Shown: positions 8,667 through 16,589 of the stretch, in pieces
How the letters are laid out: each line of letters begins with the position of its first letter
Position numbering within the stretch: the first letter of the stretch is position 1
Assembly (NCBI RefSeq): GCF_003614885.1
Contig: NZ_QZMS01000011.1
Location: forward strand, 1,116,001 to 1,180,000
Reading direction: 5' to 3'
DNA length: 64,000 nt
Source of the DNA: Photobacterium salinisoli
Lineage (GTDB): Bacteria; Pseudomonadota; Gammaproteobacteria; Enterobacterales; Vibrionaceae
Translations under genes and position numbers: made by a program
The notes under the pieces: generated by a model
The model's database searches: none
What the model was told of the DNA's origin: nothing
Seen by the model: the letters and a program-made list of their open reading frames with translations, nothing else

Positions 8667-9119
8667 TTAAGCATCAGGGTTGGCCTGGCGCTGCTGGTTA
8701 AGATACACACCGAGCAAAATCAATATCATTCCCGCGATAGGCCAGATCATATACAAAAGTGTCTGTCCCTTTAAGAACAACAAAATCAAGGTTAGTAAAA
8801 CACCCACCAGCATTTGCCCGCTGATCACCAGCAAGCTTGTTCGCATCGCTCCAATTTTGGGCAGCACAAGGCTATTAATCGTCACAAATAGCACACCAAT
8901 GACTCCCCCTGCATAAGCACTTAATGGTGCATTTTGTGGTAAAGAGAAAGAGCTGTCATGCACAAGCAGCACCAATAATGACAGGAAGATAAAACCTATC
9001 AGATGGTTCCAGTAAGAAGAGGTTATTGCTGTTCGGTCAAGTCCTAACCTTCCGTTCAAGATACGGCTCAGGCTAATACAGATACCGTTGAGTACAGCAA
9101 GAAAAATGAACAACGTCAT
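8667..9119 (-). CDS. DMT-family transporter, YdcZ type (DUF606)
   Basis: A 150-residue inner-membrane protein with five hydrophobic segments, the half-size architecture of the YdcZ/DUF606 group. Blocks such as LNGICISLSRILNGRLG, YAGGVIGVLFVTINSLVLPK and GQMLVGVLLTLILLF are family-like. Half-size members usually work as dimers; the adjacent gene encodes a second, different member, so a heterodimer is likely. The substrate is unknown. The ATG at 9117-9119 has GAGGATAA upstream. A LysR gene is divergent to the pair. Confidence 0.85.
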   Translation of the reverse strand: MTLFIFLAVLNGICISLSRILNGRLGLDRTAITSSYWNHLIGFIFLSLLVLLVHDSSFSLPQNAPLSAYAGGVIGVLFVTINSLVLPKIGAMRTSLLVISGQMLVGVLLTLILLFLKGQTLLYMIWPIAGMILILLGVYLNQQRQANPDA

Positions 9120-9153
9120 GGCTTATCCTCATTAATCGGTGATTTATCAGTAA

Positions 9154-9642
9154 TCAGCTTGGTGTGAAAATGATCAGCATGCTGCCGGATAAAATGCAGC
9201 ACACCACGACTAAATCTTGCGAAGATAATTTCCTTCTTTTCGAACCCATCAGCCCGAACACATCACTGAGCATCCCGAAAAGTGTCTGTCCCACCAGCAT
9301 AAAAGCAACAGAGCCCGACAGGCCCAGGGGGCTATTCACCGTAGCTGCAGCCAGAATAACGGTAAATGCGCCGGGTATTCCGCCCAGATAAGCCCACTTA
9401 GGGACAGGCTTGGGTGTCGGGCGAGTCCGCTTGCGACGCAAATGACAGACCAACAATATAAAGCCGGCAAAGGTTGCTCCTATGCCATGTGCAATCCAGG
9501 AAGCTAAGACTGGAGAACTGTTTGCGGCCAGCTGACTATTAAGCAGAATCATGAGAGACAACATGGCACCAGCTAAAAGGGCAAGCAGTGCAGGGGACAA
9601 TTTCAGCATGGGTGATCCAATTTGTTGGGTAGTGTGTGACAT
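9154..9642 (-). CDS. DMT-family transporter, YdcZ type, second subunit
   Basis: Roughly 162 residues with five hydrophobic segments, including LSLMILLNSQLAANSSPVLA, WAYLGGIPGAFTVILAAATV and VGQTLFGMLSDVFGLMG. It is a paralogue of the neighbour at 8667-9119, 34 bp downstream in the same operon. The frame is open to 9714, but the LysR gene starts at 9715, so the longest form would leave no promoter. The ATG at 9640-9642 is chosen; ATG at 9607-9609 (MLKLSPALLA) is an equally plausible start. The pairing suggests a heteromeric exporter controlled by the divergent regulator. Confidence 0.82.
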   Translation of the reverse strand: MSHTTQQIGSPMLKLSPALLALLAGAMLSLMILLNSQLAANSSPVLASWIAHGIGATFAGFILLVCHLRRKRTRPTPKPVPKWAYLGGIPGAFTVILAAATVNSPLGLSGSVAFMLVGQTLFGMLSDVFGLMGSKRRKLSSQDLVVVCCILSGSMLIIFTPS

Positions 9643-9714
9643 GAATTCTATATTGTGTCTTTGAGGTTTATAATTGGGTTTAATAGAAAAACACTGTAGA
9701 GAAAAAGTATACAA

Positions 9715-10632
9715 ATGCGTGATAACGATGCTTTCAGTGTCATACCTGTTTTCGTCACTGTAGTGGAATGTGGCAGCTTTTCGGCAGCAGCGGAACGGTT
9801 GGGGATCACCAAATCTGCAGTCAGTAAACGTATCAATTACCTTGAAGCGAAACTGGGTACGCGGCTGCTGAACAGAACAACCCGCAGTCTGAGCCTGACC
9901 GATGCCGGTGAACAGTACTTTGAATCTGCCAGAGCCGCTTACAGGATTGCCCGTGAAGCAGAAGATAAACTCGGCCAGTTACAGGGCAACCCCAGCGGGC
10001 TGCTGAAAGTGACTGTCCCGATGACGTTTGGGCGCCTGCATATCAGCCCCTTAATCCCTGAGTTTCTGCAACGATATCCCGATATCCGACTGGAAATAAC
10101 ACTGGATGACAAAATGGTCGATCTTGTCGAAGGGGGCTATGACCTCTCTATTCGTATTGGTCATATACCTGAGTCCAGCCTTGTTGCGCGGCGGTTAGCA
10201 CCTTGCCGAAGCGTGCTTTGTGCTTCTCCGAATTATTTGAAAATGTACGGAACTCCACAGTCACCAGCGGATTTACAGCATCATAATTGTCTGTATTACA
10301 GCTATTTTCGTGGTGGCGCAGAATGGCGATTTAATGGGCCATCTGGTGTTGAGAGTATTCAACCCAAAGGAAATTTTCAGGCCAATAACAGTGAAGTGCT
10401 GCGAGATGCTTTAGTGGCCGGTTTGGGTATTTGTCAGATGCCGACTTTTATCGTGGGGCCGGATGTAGCCTCAGGAAAATTGGTTCCGGTTATGTCTGAC
10501 TATGTTTTACCGCTGCATGCAGTCTATGCCATGTTTCCAGAACGTAAGCACTTACCGGAGAAGGTAAGGGTGTTGATTGACTTTTTGGTGGATAAGTTGG
10601 GCGGCGATAAACCACACTGGGATACCTTTTAA
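9715..10632 (+). CDS. LysR-family transcriptional regulator
   Basis: A 305-residue regulator. The N-terminal winged helix-turn-helix is clear: FVTVVECGSFSAAAERLGIT, then AVSKRINYLEAKLGTRLLNR and TTRSLSLTDAG. The effector-binding domain follows from about residue 92 (LLKVTVPMTFGRLHI, DLSIRIGHIPESSLVARRL). The sequence resembles the CrgA/AaeR-like branch of the family. It is divergent from the two YdcZ transporter genes, the classical arrangement for a LysR protein controlling its neighbour and itself. The ligand is unknown. The ribosome binding site is weak. The stop codon lies directly against a RAYT-type repeat at 10633. Confidence 0.93.
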   Translation: MRDNDAFSVIPVFVTVVECGSFSAAAERLGITKSAVSKRINYLEAKLGTRLLNRTTRSLSLTDAGEQYFESARAAYRIAREAEDKLGQLQGNPSGLLKVTVPMTFGRLHISPLIPEFLQRYPDIRLEITLDDKMVDLVEGGYDLSIRIGHIPESSLVARRLAPCRSVLCASPNYLKMYGTPQSPADLQHHNCLYYSYFRGGAEWRFNGPSGVESIQPKGNFQANNSEVLRDALVAGLGICQMPTFIVGPDVASGKLVPVMSDYVLPLHAVYAMFPERKHLPEKVRVLIDFLVDKLGGDKPHWDTF

Positions 10633-10679
10633 AAGGACAGGCACTTTTGGGATCACCTAAATGGGACAGGCAAATTAGC
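10633..10679. repeat. RAYT-associated repeats, left flank
   Basis: AAGGACAGGCACTTTT (10633-10648) and TGGGACAGGCAAATTAGC (10662-10679) are on the plus strand. They are opposite in orientation to the three copies on the right side of the transposase at 11991-12075, so the transposase sits between inverted repeat clusters. From 10680 to 10878 I see no gene or other signal. Confidence 0.75.
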
Positions 10680-10878
10680 AAGCAACTGCTTGAATTTATA
10701 AAGCGAAGGCTATTCTTTTTGATAGGGTTTGGACTAATAACGAGAGTGGAGGCAGATGCAGGGAAAGTGGAGGCTATCCAGCAAACAAGCAATAAGTCAG
10801 AAATGAGCAATGATTTGAGATGCAAGAACCTGACCTGAATCTCTTGTTGAAGCTTATAGACGGTTGGCCGATCAATGT

Positions 10879-11838
10879 TTAATTCATTGATAATTGAATG
10901 CCAGAAATACGCTTACGTCCCATTAATGGTAGACAGGCTTTCATTGACGACTTTGTTCCTATCATGCAGCCTTTCTCAAATTGTTTGTATTTGCGAAACC
11001 AAGATAAGCTATTCAATCCTAATCGCTTAAGAATTGGCGGCGTGTCGTGAGCAATCTGCCCCGTTTTTCCTTCATGAAAATGCCTGCCTATCCAGTCGAG
11101 AAACTCCAGATAATCCGCCAGATGAAGTGGGATTCCTTCTAACCTGTCGCTGCTTTGACTCATAAAAGGATATAGGTAAGTAACGCTGGCCTTCGGCTTG
11201 CGTAAGTTATTGAGACGGTATTTGATTGATGTGAAGTCTGATGTCTCCGGTGTTTTGGCGATACCGGCACGAACGGGGTTTAAATCTACATACGCCATAG
11301 CAGCGGCCAGTGCTTTATCATCCAGCAGGGCCTGACTTTTGAATCGCCCCTCCCAGAAGTGACCGCTACATCCGTCTTCTTTATTGGCTTCGGTGGCAAT
11401 AAATTGATTGAGCAACCGCATAAACCAGCTAATGCTGTAGAGGCGCTGACGCCAGCCCTGAATGATGGAACTCACTGCGCTGTATTCAGTCTGAGTGCAA
11501 ATATCTCCCCGCAGATAACGTTGGATTAAAACGGGAGGGTTGTGAAACGTTAGCCAGCGATCAATGACATTATTGTCAGACAAAGAGTCGGCTTTGGCTT
11601 TGTTAATATGCAGCACGAGGTGATAGTGATTACTCATAATGGCGTAAGCGCAGAGGTCGATACAAAACACTTTAGCTAATGCGAATAGCCTGTCTTCAAC
11701 CCAACTACGGCGGTGCTCGTAACTGACACCGGACTCTTCATCCAGTCCGCAGAGGAAAGCGCGACGTACGCACCGGGAAATGCAGTGGTAGTAGGCCGTA
11801 GCTTCAAGGCAAATTTGCTGATGTCTGGCTGTTGTCAT
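10879..11838 (-). CDS. REP-associated tyrosine transposase (RAYT, Y1/HUH family)
   Basis: The 319-residue protein belongs to the IS200/IS605-related Y1 transposase group that is domesticated with REP sequences. The metal-binding HUH motif is in NHYHLVLH, and the candidate nucleophile tyrosine is in AYVDLNPVRAG. HFWEGRFKSQALLDD is also typical. The frame is open to 12105, but the extra N-terminus is read from the repeats themselves. The ATG at 11836-11838 (MTTARHQQICLEATAYYHCI) matches the family N-terminus. The gene lies immediately downstream of urtE, flanked by inverted GTGYCTGTCCC repeats. It appears intact rather than decayed. Confidence 0.9.
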   Translation of the reverse strand: MTTARHQQICLEATAYYHCISRCVRRAFLCGLDEESGVSYEHRRSWVEDRLFALAKVFCIDLCAYAIMSNHYHLVLHINKAKADSLSDNNVIDRWLTFHNPPVLIQRYLRGDICTQTEYSAVSSIIQGWRQRLYSISWFMRLLNQFIATEANKEDGCSGHFWEGRFKSQALLDDKALAAAMAYVDLNPVRAGIAKTPETSDFTSIKYRLNNLRKPKASVTYLYPFMSQSSDRLEGIPLHLADYLEFLDWIGRHFHEGKTGQIAHDTPPILKRLGLNSLSWFRKYKQFEKGCMIGTKSSMKACLPLMGRKRISGIQLSMN

Positions 11839-11990
11839 GCAAGCGTTCACAAGTAAGTTACTGTATGTATGAACAGTACACAAGAGCGTGTTGGATGAGA
11901 AGCAGGATAGTGAAAAATTCGATGCGATACACAGTGTGGTGTAATTGAGGTGGCTGTAACTTTCAGACAACCCGCAGAATCTTTCTTGAA

Positions 11991-12075
11991 GTGCCTGTCC
12001 CTTTAGTTTGTCGTGTGAATAAGCCGTTGTTAATTGTGCCTGTCCCGTTAGGGCTAATGTGTCTGTCCCTTTAAG
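11991..12075. repeat. RAYT-associated repeats, right flank
   Basis: Three copies on the plus strand: GTGCCTGTCCCTTTAG (11991-12006), GTGCCTGTCCCGTTAG (12036-12051) and GTGTCTGTCCCTTTAAG (12059-12075). They lie between the RAYT start and the urtE stop. They form the opposite-facing partners of the two copies at 10633-10679. Confidence 0.8.
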
Positions 12076-12101
12076 ATTGGCGCTCTTCAGTTCGCTCTGC
12101 G

Positions 12102-12797
12102 TCATACGGTGAGGTACTCCCTGATGTGAGCTTCAGAAAGGCTCGTCATTTCTCCGCTGGCGACGGTTCGCCCTCGATCCAGCAGACAAAAGCGGTTGCC
12201 GACTTTACGTGCAAAAGGCAGTTTTTGCTCAACCAGCAGTACCGTCAGGCCGAGCTCGTGGTTCAGCTTTCGGATGATGTCACCTATTTCTTGTACTATG
12301 TTGGGTTGGATGCCTTCGGTGGGCTCGTCAAGCAAGAGTAATTTTGGATCCAGGACCAGTGCCCGGGCGATCGCCAGTTGTTGTTGCTGTCCGCCGGATA
12401 GATCGCCTCCCCGCCGGTGCAGCATGTCTTTTAACACCGGAAACAAATCGTAGATGTAGGAAGGAATGCGTCTGTCGCCGCGTGGGCGAACCGGCAGGCC
12501 AATCTGCAGGTTTTCATGGACCGTCAGAAGAGGGAAGATTTGTCTTCCCTGCGGTACATAGCCCAGGCCGCAGCGCGGGCGGGCTTCAGTTGTCAGCGGT
12601 ACTAAGTTCTGCCCGTTAAAGGTCATTTGCCCGCTGCGGGCTTTGATTAAGCCCATAATGCATTGCAGCAGCGTGGTTTTACCGACGCCGTTACGGCCCA
12701 TCAGCACGGTGCACTGGCCTTCGGGGACAGACAGCTCAAGATCCCACAGGGTATGGCTTTCGCCATAAAACTGGTTTAATCCTTGTATTTCTAACAT
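12102..12797 (-). CDS. urtE: urea ABC transporter ATP-binding protein UrtE
   Basis: A 231-residue ATPase of the LivF type. Walker A is GRNGVGKTT, the signature motif LSGGQQQQLAIARAL and Walker B LLLLDEPTEGI. The N-terminus LNQFYGESHTLWDLELSVPE matches UrtE, which works with UrtD to energise urea import through UrtB/UrtC. It is the last gene of urtABCDE. The ATG has AAGGAAT upstream. A RAYT with repeats follows directly; no urease gene is seen. Confidence 0.93.
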   Translation of the reverse strand: MLEIQGLNQFYGESHTLWDLELSVPEGQCTVLMGRNGVGKTTLLQCIMGLIKARSGQMTFNGQNLVPLTTEARPRCGLGYVPQGRQIFPLLTVHENLQIGLPVRPRGDRRIPSYIYDLFPVLKDMLHRRGGDLSGGQQQQLAIARALVLDPKLLLLDEPTEGIQPNIVQEIGDIIRKLNHELGLTVLLVEQKLPFARKVGNRFCLLDRGRTVASGEMTSLSEAHIREYLTV

Positions 12798-12827
12798 AGT
12801 GATTCCTTTTCACGTTCAGTGAGTCAT

Positions 12828-13712
12828 TTACTGACCCAGATACACTTCCCGGACTTTATCGTTGTTTTGAATATCTGCCATGCTACCTTCTGCCAGCACA
12901 TGTCCCTGATGGAGAACGGTTACCGTGCTGGCGATAGAGCGAACGAAGTCCATATCGTGCTCAACAACCATCACAGAATGCTGTCCGGCCAGTGAGCGCA
13001 GCAGTTCGGCGGTTCGGTCCATTTCCTGATGCGTCATACCCGCTACCGGCTCATCAACCAGCAGCAGCTTGGGTTTCTGCATCAGCAGCATGCCAATTTC
13101 CAGCCACTGTTTCTGACCGTGAGATAACTTTCCCGACAGCATCCGGCGCTGATCTGTTAATCCAATCAGTGTCAAAACCTGTTCAATGTTGTCCTTTTGT
13201 TCGCCAGACAAGTGTGCTCTGAAAGTCTTCCAGACGCCTCTGGGTCCGGTCATGGCCAGTTCAAGGTTGGTCCAGACTGACAGGCATTCAAAGACGGTGG
13301 GTTTTTGAAATTTACGGCCAACGCCGGCAGTGGCGATGTCAGCTTCATCCATCTCCAGCAGGTTGAGGTTGGAACCCAGCCAGACCTGGCCGCTGTCAGG
13401 GCGAGTTTTTCCGGTAATGATGTCCATCATGGTGGTTTTACCGGCCCCGTTTGGCCCGATGATGCAACGTAGTTCCCCTTCTTTGATATAGAGGTTGAGA
13501 TCCTTGATGGCCTGAAAACCATCAAAAGAAACGGAAACGCCCTCAACGTACAAAAGTATGTTGTGTCGGGTGTCGATAAGCGGGTGATGCTGAGGTTTCA
13601 GGAAGTCGAAGACTTCATGACGACGGGTCAGCGGCTGTAACGGATTGTGCGTCAGGAGTTTGTCCAGACGTGATGAACTTGTGTTCGGGTTAAGCGGGGT
13701 GACTGTTGTCAT
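12828..13712 (-). CDS. urtD: urea ABC transporter ATP-binding protein UrtD
   Basis: A 294-residue ATPase of the LivG type. A polar N-terminal extension of about 50 residues precedes the nucleotide-binding domain, as is common in UrtD. Walker A is GPNGAGKTTMMDIITGKT, the signature LSHGQKQWLEIGMLLM and Walker B LLLVDEPVAGM. The start ATG overlaps the urtC stop region by 4 bp, so translation is coupled. Together with UrtE it forms the ATPase heterodimer of the inner-membrane urea importer. Confidence 0.93.
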   Translation of the reverse strand: MTTVTPLNPNTSSSRLDKLLTHNPLQPLTRRHEVFDFLKPQHHPLIDTRHNILLYVEGVSVSFDGFQAIKDLNLYIKEGELRCIIGPNGAGKTTMMDIITGKTRPDSGQVWLGSNLNLLEMDEADIATAGVGRKFQKPTVFECLSVWTNLELAMTGPRGVWKTFRAHLSGEQKDNIEQVLTLIGLTDQRRMLSGKLSHGQKQWLEIGMLLMQKPKLLLVDEPVAGMTHQEMDRTAELLRSLAGQHSVMVVEHDMDFVRSIASTVTVLHQGHVLAEGSMADIQNNDKVREVYLGQ

Positions 13713-14794
13713 GCGGATACCTCACGGCGTTGCAGCAGGCCGGCAAGGCCTTTGGGCAGAAAAAGCGTGGCGAGAACAAACAGGCTGCCGAGAGCAAAGA
13801 GCCAGACTTCCGGGAACTCCACCGTAAACCAGCTTTTGGCATAATTGATCAGTACCGCACCGATGACGGCGCCATACAAAGTGGCGCGACCGCCAAGTGC
13901 GACCCACACCACGATTTCAATGGAGTTGAGCGGGGCAAATTCTCCCGGGTTGAGGATGCCAATTTGTGGCACGTACAGCGCACCGGCAATGCCTGCCAGA
14001 ACAGCAGACAAGACAAAGATCGCCAGTTTGATATGTTCCACTTTATAGCCGATGAAGCGCGTGCGGGCTTCGGCATCACGGATGGTTATCACCACACTGC
14101 CTAACCGGCTGGCGATGACTGCGCGGCAAATCAGATAGCCAAGGATCAGGGCCAGCACACTGGCCACAAACAGGGCCATTCGTGTGGTGTCGGCCTGTAA
14201 GTCGGCACCAAGCAAGTCTTTAAAATCTGTCAGGCCATTATTGCCGCCAAAGCCCATCTCGTTGCGGAAAAAAGCCAGCATCAGCGCAAAGGTTAGTGCC
14301 TGTGTCATGATGGACAGATACACCCCAGACACCCGCGAGCGAAATGCCAGCCAGCCAAAGATATACGCTAATGCCCCTGGGATCAGCACTATCATCAGAC
14401 AGGTAAACCAGAAACTATCGAACCCGTGCCAGAACCAGGGTAACTCGGTCCAGTTCAGGAAGACCATGAAGTCAGGCAGTTCGGGGTTTGCGTACACCCC
14501 TCGATCACCAATCTGGCGCATCAGGTACATGCCCATGGCGTATCCGCCCAAGGCAAAGAAAGCACCATGGCCCAGACTGAGAATGCCCAGGTAACCCCAG
14601 ACGAGATCGACGGCCAGTGCCAGTAAGGCGTAACACAGGTATTTGCCCAGCAGCGAGACAGTGTAAGTTTCCAAATGAAGCGGATGCCCCTGCGGCACAG
14701 CAAGGTTGAGGACAGGCACGATGATCGCGGCAGCAAACAGCAGGGTCAGTAACACCTGTCCTCCGCGGTCCTGTCTGAGTATTGATGTCAGCAT
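13709..14794 (-). CDS. urtC: urea ABC transporter permease UrtC
   Basis: A 361-residue LivM-type permease with about nine membrane helices. Family blocks are DLVWGYLGILSLGHGAFFAL, SRVSGVYLSIMTQALTFAL, GFGGNNGLTDFKDLLG and PEVWLFALGSLFVLATLFLP, which are closely UrtC-like. It pairs with UrtB to form the channel. Spacing to urtB is 14 bp and it overlaps urtD by 4 bp. The start is ATG at 14792-14794. Confidence 0.93.
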   Translation of the reverse strand: MLTSILRQDRGGQVLLTLLFAAAIIVPVLNLAVPQGHPLHLETYTVSLLGKYLCYALLALAVDLVWGYLGILSLGHGAFFALGGYAMGMYLMRQIGDRGVYANPELPDFMVFLNWTELPWFWHGFDSFWFTCLMIVLIPGALAYIFGWLAFRSRVSGVYLSIMTQALTFALMLAFFRNEMGFGGNNGLTDFKDLLGADLQADTTRMALFVASVLALILGYLICRAVIASRLGSVVITIRDAEARTRFIGYKVEHIKLAIFVLSAVLAGIAGALYVPQIGILNPGEFAPLNSIEIVVWVALGGRATLYGAVIGAVLINYAKSWFTVEFPEVWLFALGSLFVLATLFLPKGLAGLLQRREVSA

Positions 14795-14808
14795 AATGAA
14801 TCCTTTTC

Positions 14809-16509
14809 TTATCCTTCAGCGGCTCTGCCACGTTGCGGGAACAGGCCACGCGGGCGTTTTTGAATAAACAGAATGATAAAAACCAGCACCAGGATTTTCG
14901 CCAGCACGGCACCTGCCCAGGGTTCGAGGATTTTGTTGAAAATGCCCAGGCTCAGGCCGGCGACTAACGTTCCCCACAGGTTGCCGACTCCGCCAAATAC
15001 CACCACCATGAAGGAGTCTATGATGTAGCTCTGACCCATGTTGGGTCCGACATTGGTCAGTTGGGAAAGCGCGACCCCGGCAATACCGGCAACGCCGGAT
15101 CCCAGTCCGAACGTCATGGCATCAACCCATTCTGATCTGACCCCCATCGCCCGGGCCATGCCTCTGTTTTGCGATACGGCGCGAACCTGCAGGCCAAGCG
15201 AGGTTTTTTTCAGCACCAGCAGCAACAGGGTAAAGACCAGAAGACAAAATCCTATGATGATCAGCCGGTTCCAGGTCAGGCTGAGCATGGGGGTGATTTC
15301 CAGCATTCCACTCATGAAATCCGGGGTCGTCACTGAGCGGTTCAGCGGAGAAAAAATACTGCGAACGGCTTGTTGCAGGATCAGGCTGATGCCGAATGTG
15401 GCCAGCAGGGTTTCCAAAGGGCGGCCGTACAGAAAACGAATCACGCTGCGTTCAATCGCGACACCAACAAGCCCCGACACCACAAAAGCCGCCGGAATGG
15501 CAAGAATCAGCGCCAGTGCAGTATGCTGGGGCATGAGTTGTTGCAGCACATAGGTCGTATACGCGCCCAGCATAATCAGCTCGCCATGGGCCATATTGAT
15601 CACCCCCATGACACCAAATGTGATGGCCAGGCCAATACCGGCCAGCACCAGCACCGACCCCATGCTCAGCCCGAAATACAGGGTTTCGACACTGTTATAG
15701 ACACGTTGCCGCTGCTCATATGTGCTGAGTGCGCGCGTCAGTGCGCTGTGAATCTCGGAATCTTTTGCCAGGGTTTCGGCTTGAGCCAGAGCGCGTTGCG
15801 CGGCAGGGTGGGCGGCATCTGACAGCGACTGAATCAAGGCCAGCTGGCTGGCTTTGTTGTCGGCGGCGCCGCTGCTCTGCTTATCATTGGCCTGGTTATG
15901 AGGGTTCTGGCTGAACTGGCCCAGTCTGGCGATGTCGAGTGCAAGGTTGATGGCCGCTCTGACTGCTGGGCTGGTTTCATGGCTCAGTTGCAGGCGAAGC
16001 GCCTCAAGGATGTCCGGTTCGGTATTGCCCGTCAGTGCATTAACAGCCGTTAATCGGACAGACGGATCAGTGCTAGTGATATCGAGCGTTGATAGACGCC
16101 GTTGAATCAAGGTGCGCAGCGCATTATTGATGGCCACTTTTTTGTAATCACGCGGGTTATCGAGCGTCACCGGCTTATTGCTGCTCAGCTGCAACGCATT
16201 ATGATCATCCTGTAACAGTACCAAAGCGTGCGTGTTTTTCTGGTAAGCAATGGCGCGATTGAGCAGGCCATCAAGAATGGTTTTGGTCTGTGGGTGGTGC
16301 TGCGTAATCAACCATTCTATGGCTTCGGCTTTGCGCTCGAAGTTACGTTGGGCGAAGCTGTTTTCCACATCGGTGAAGCTGCTGACTGAACTGGCGTAAG
16401 CCGTCGAAACGGCTATGGGTAAGCCGATCAACAGTACCAACAGTTGCCTGATATAAGTGATGTAAGCCTGGTGCACATTCAGCAGTCCAGACAGTAACTG
16501 TTTGGTCAT
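14809..16509 (-). CDS. urtB: urea ABC transporter permease UrtB, long form
   Basis: A 566-residue protein. A signal-like first helix (LLVLLIGLPIAVSTAYA) precedes a periplasmic helical region of about 230 residues with HEAT-like character (TAVNALTGNTEPDILEALRL). The LivH-type permease follows (LYFGLSMGSVLVLAGIGLAI, GVMGVINMAHGELIMLGAYT, GPNMGQSYIIDSFMVVVFGG). This long form is known for UrtB in proteobacteria. The frame opens with a TTG at 16542, but the ATG at 16507-16509 is the better start. An 80-bp gap with a stem-loop separates it from urtA. The extracytoplasmic N-terminal domain has no established role that I know of. Confidence 0.92.
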   Translation of the reverse strand: MTKQLLSGLLNVHQAYITYIRQLLVLLIGLPIAVSTAYASSVSSFTDVENSFAQRNFERKAEAIEWLITQHHPQTKTILDGLLNRAIAYQKNTHALVLLQDDHNALQLSSNKPVTLDNPRDYKKVAINNALRTLIQRRLSTLDITSTDPSVRLTAVNALTGNTEPDILEALRLQLSHETSPAVRAAINLALDIARLGQFSQNPHNQANDKQSSGAADNKASQLALIQSLSDAAHPAAQRALAQAETLAKDSEIHSALTRALSTYEQRQRVYNSVETLYFGLSMGSVLVLAGIGLAITFGVMGVINMAHGELIMLGAYTTYVLQQLMPQHTALALILAIPAAFVVSGLVGVAIERSVIRFLYGRPLETLLATFGISLILQQAVRSIFSPLNRSVTTPDFMSGMLEITPMLSLTWNRLIIIGFCLLVFTLLLLVLKKTSLGLQVRAVSQNRGMARAMGVRSEWVDAMTFGLGSGVAGIAGVALSQLTNVGPNMGQSYIIDSFMVVVFGGVGNLWGTLVAGLSLGIFNKILEPWAGAVLAKILVLVFIILFIQKRPRGLFPQRGRAAEG

Positions 16510-16543
16510 GAGTGTCGTCCGTGAGTGCAGGAACAGATCCAAT

Positions 16544-16566
16544 CGTCCGGCAATCCGGGCCGGACG
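16544..16566 (-). promoter_or_regulatory. intercistronic stem-loop between urtA and urtB
   Basis: CGTCCGGC and GCCGGACG form a perfect 8-bp GC-rich stem with a 7-nt loop. No T tract follows on the minus strand, so it is not a simple terminator. It sits between the binding-protein gene and the permease genes, where mRNA-stabilising hairpins commonly raise binding-protein levels. Confidence 0.65.
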
Positions 16567-16589
16567 ATGGGCGAGACGCGGGAGGTGTA

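Noticed and set aside
8757-8777. A copy of the RAYT repeat (GTGTCTGTCCCTTTAA) inside the first YdcZ gene, and a similar one at 9282-9297 in the second.
   Set aside because: Both encode the conserved GQT motif of this transporter family on the minus strand (LKGQTLLYM; VGQTLFGML), so the match is explained by coding constraint.
12102-12105. A long N-terminal extension of the RAYT starting within the urtE stop codon.
   Set aside because: The extension is encoded by the flanking repeats; the family N-terminus begins at the ATG at 11838.
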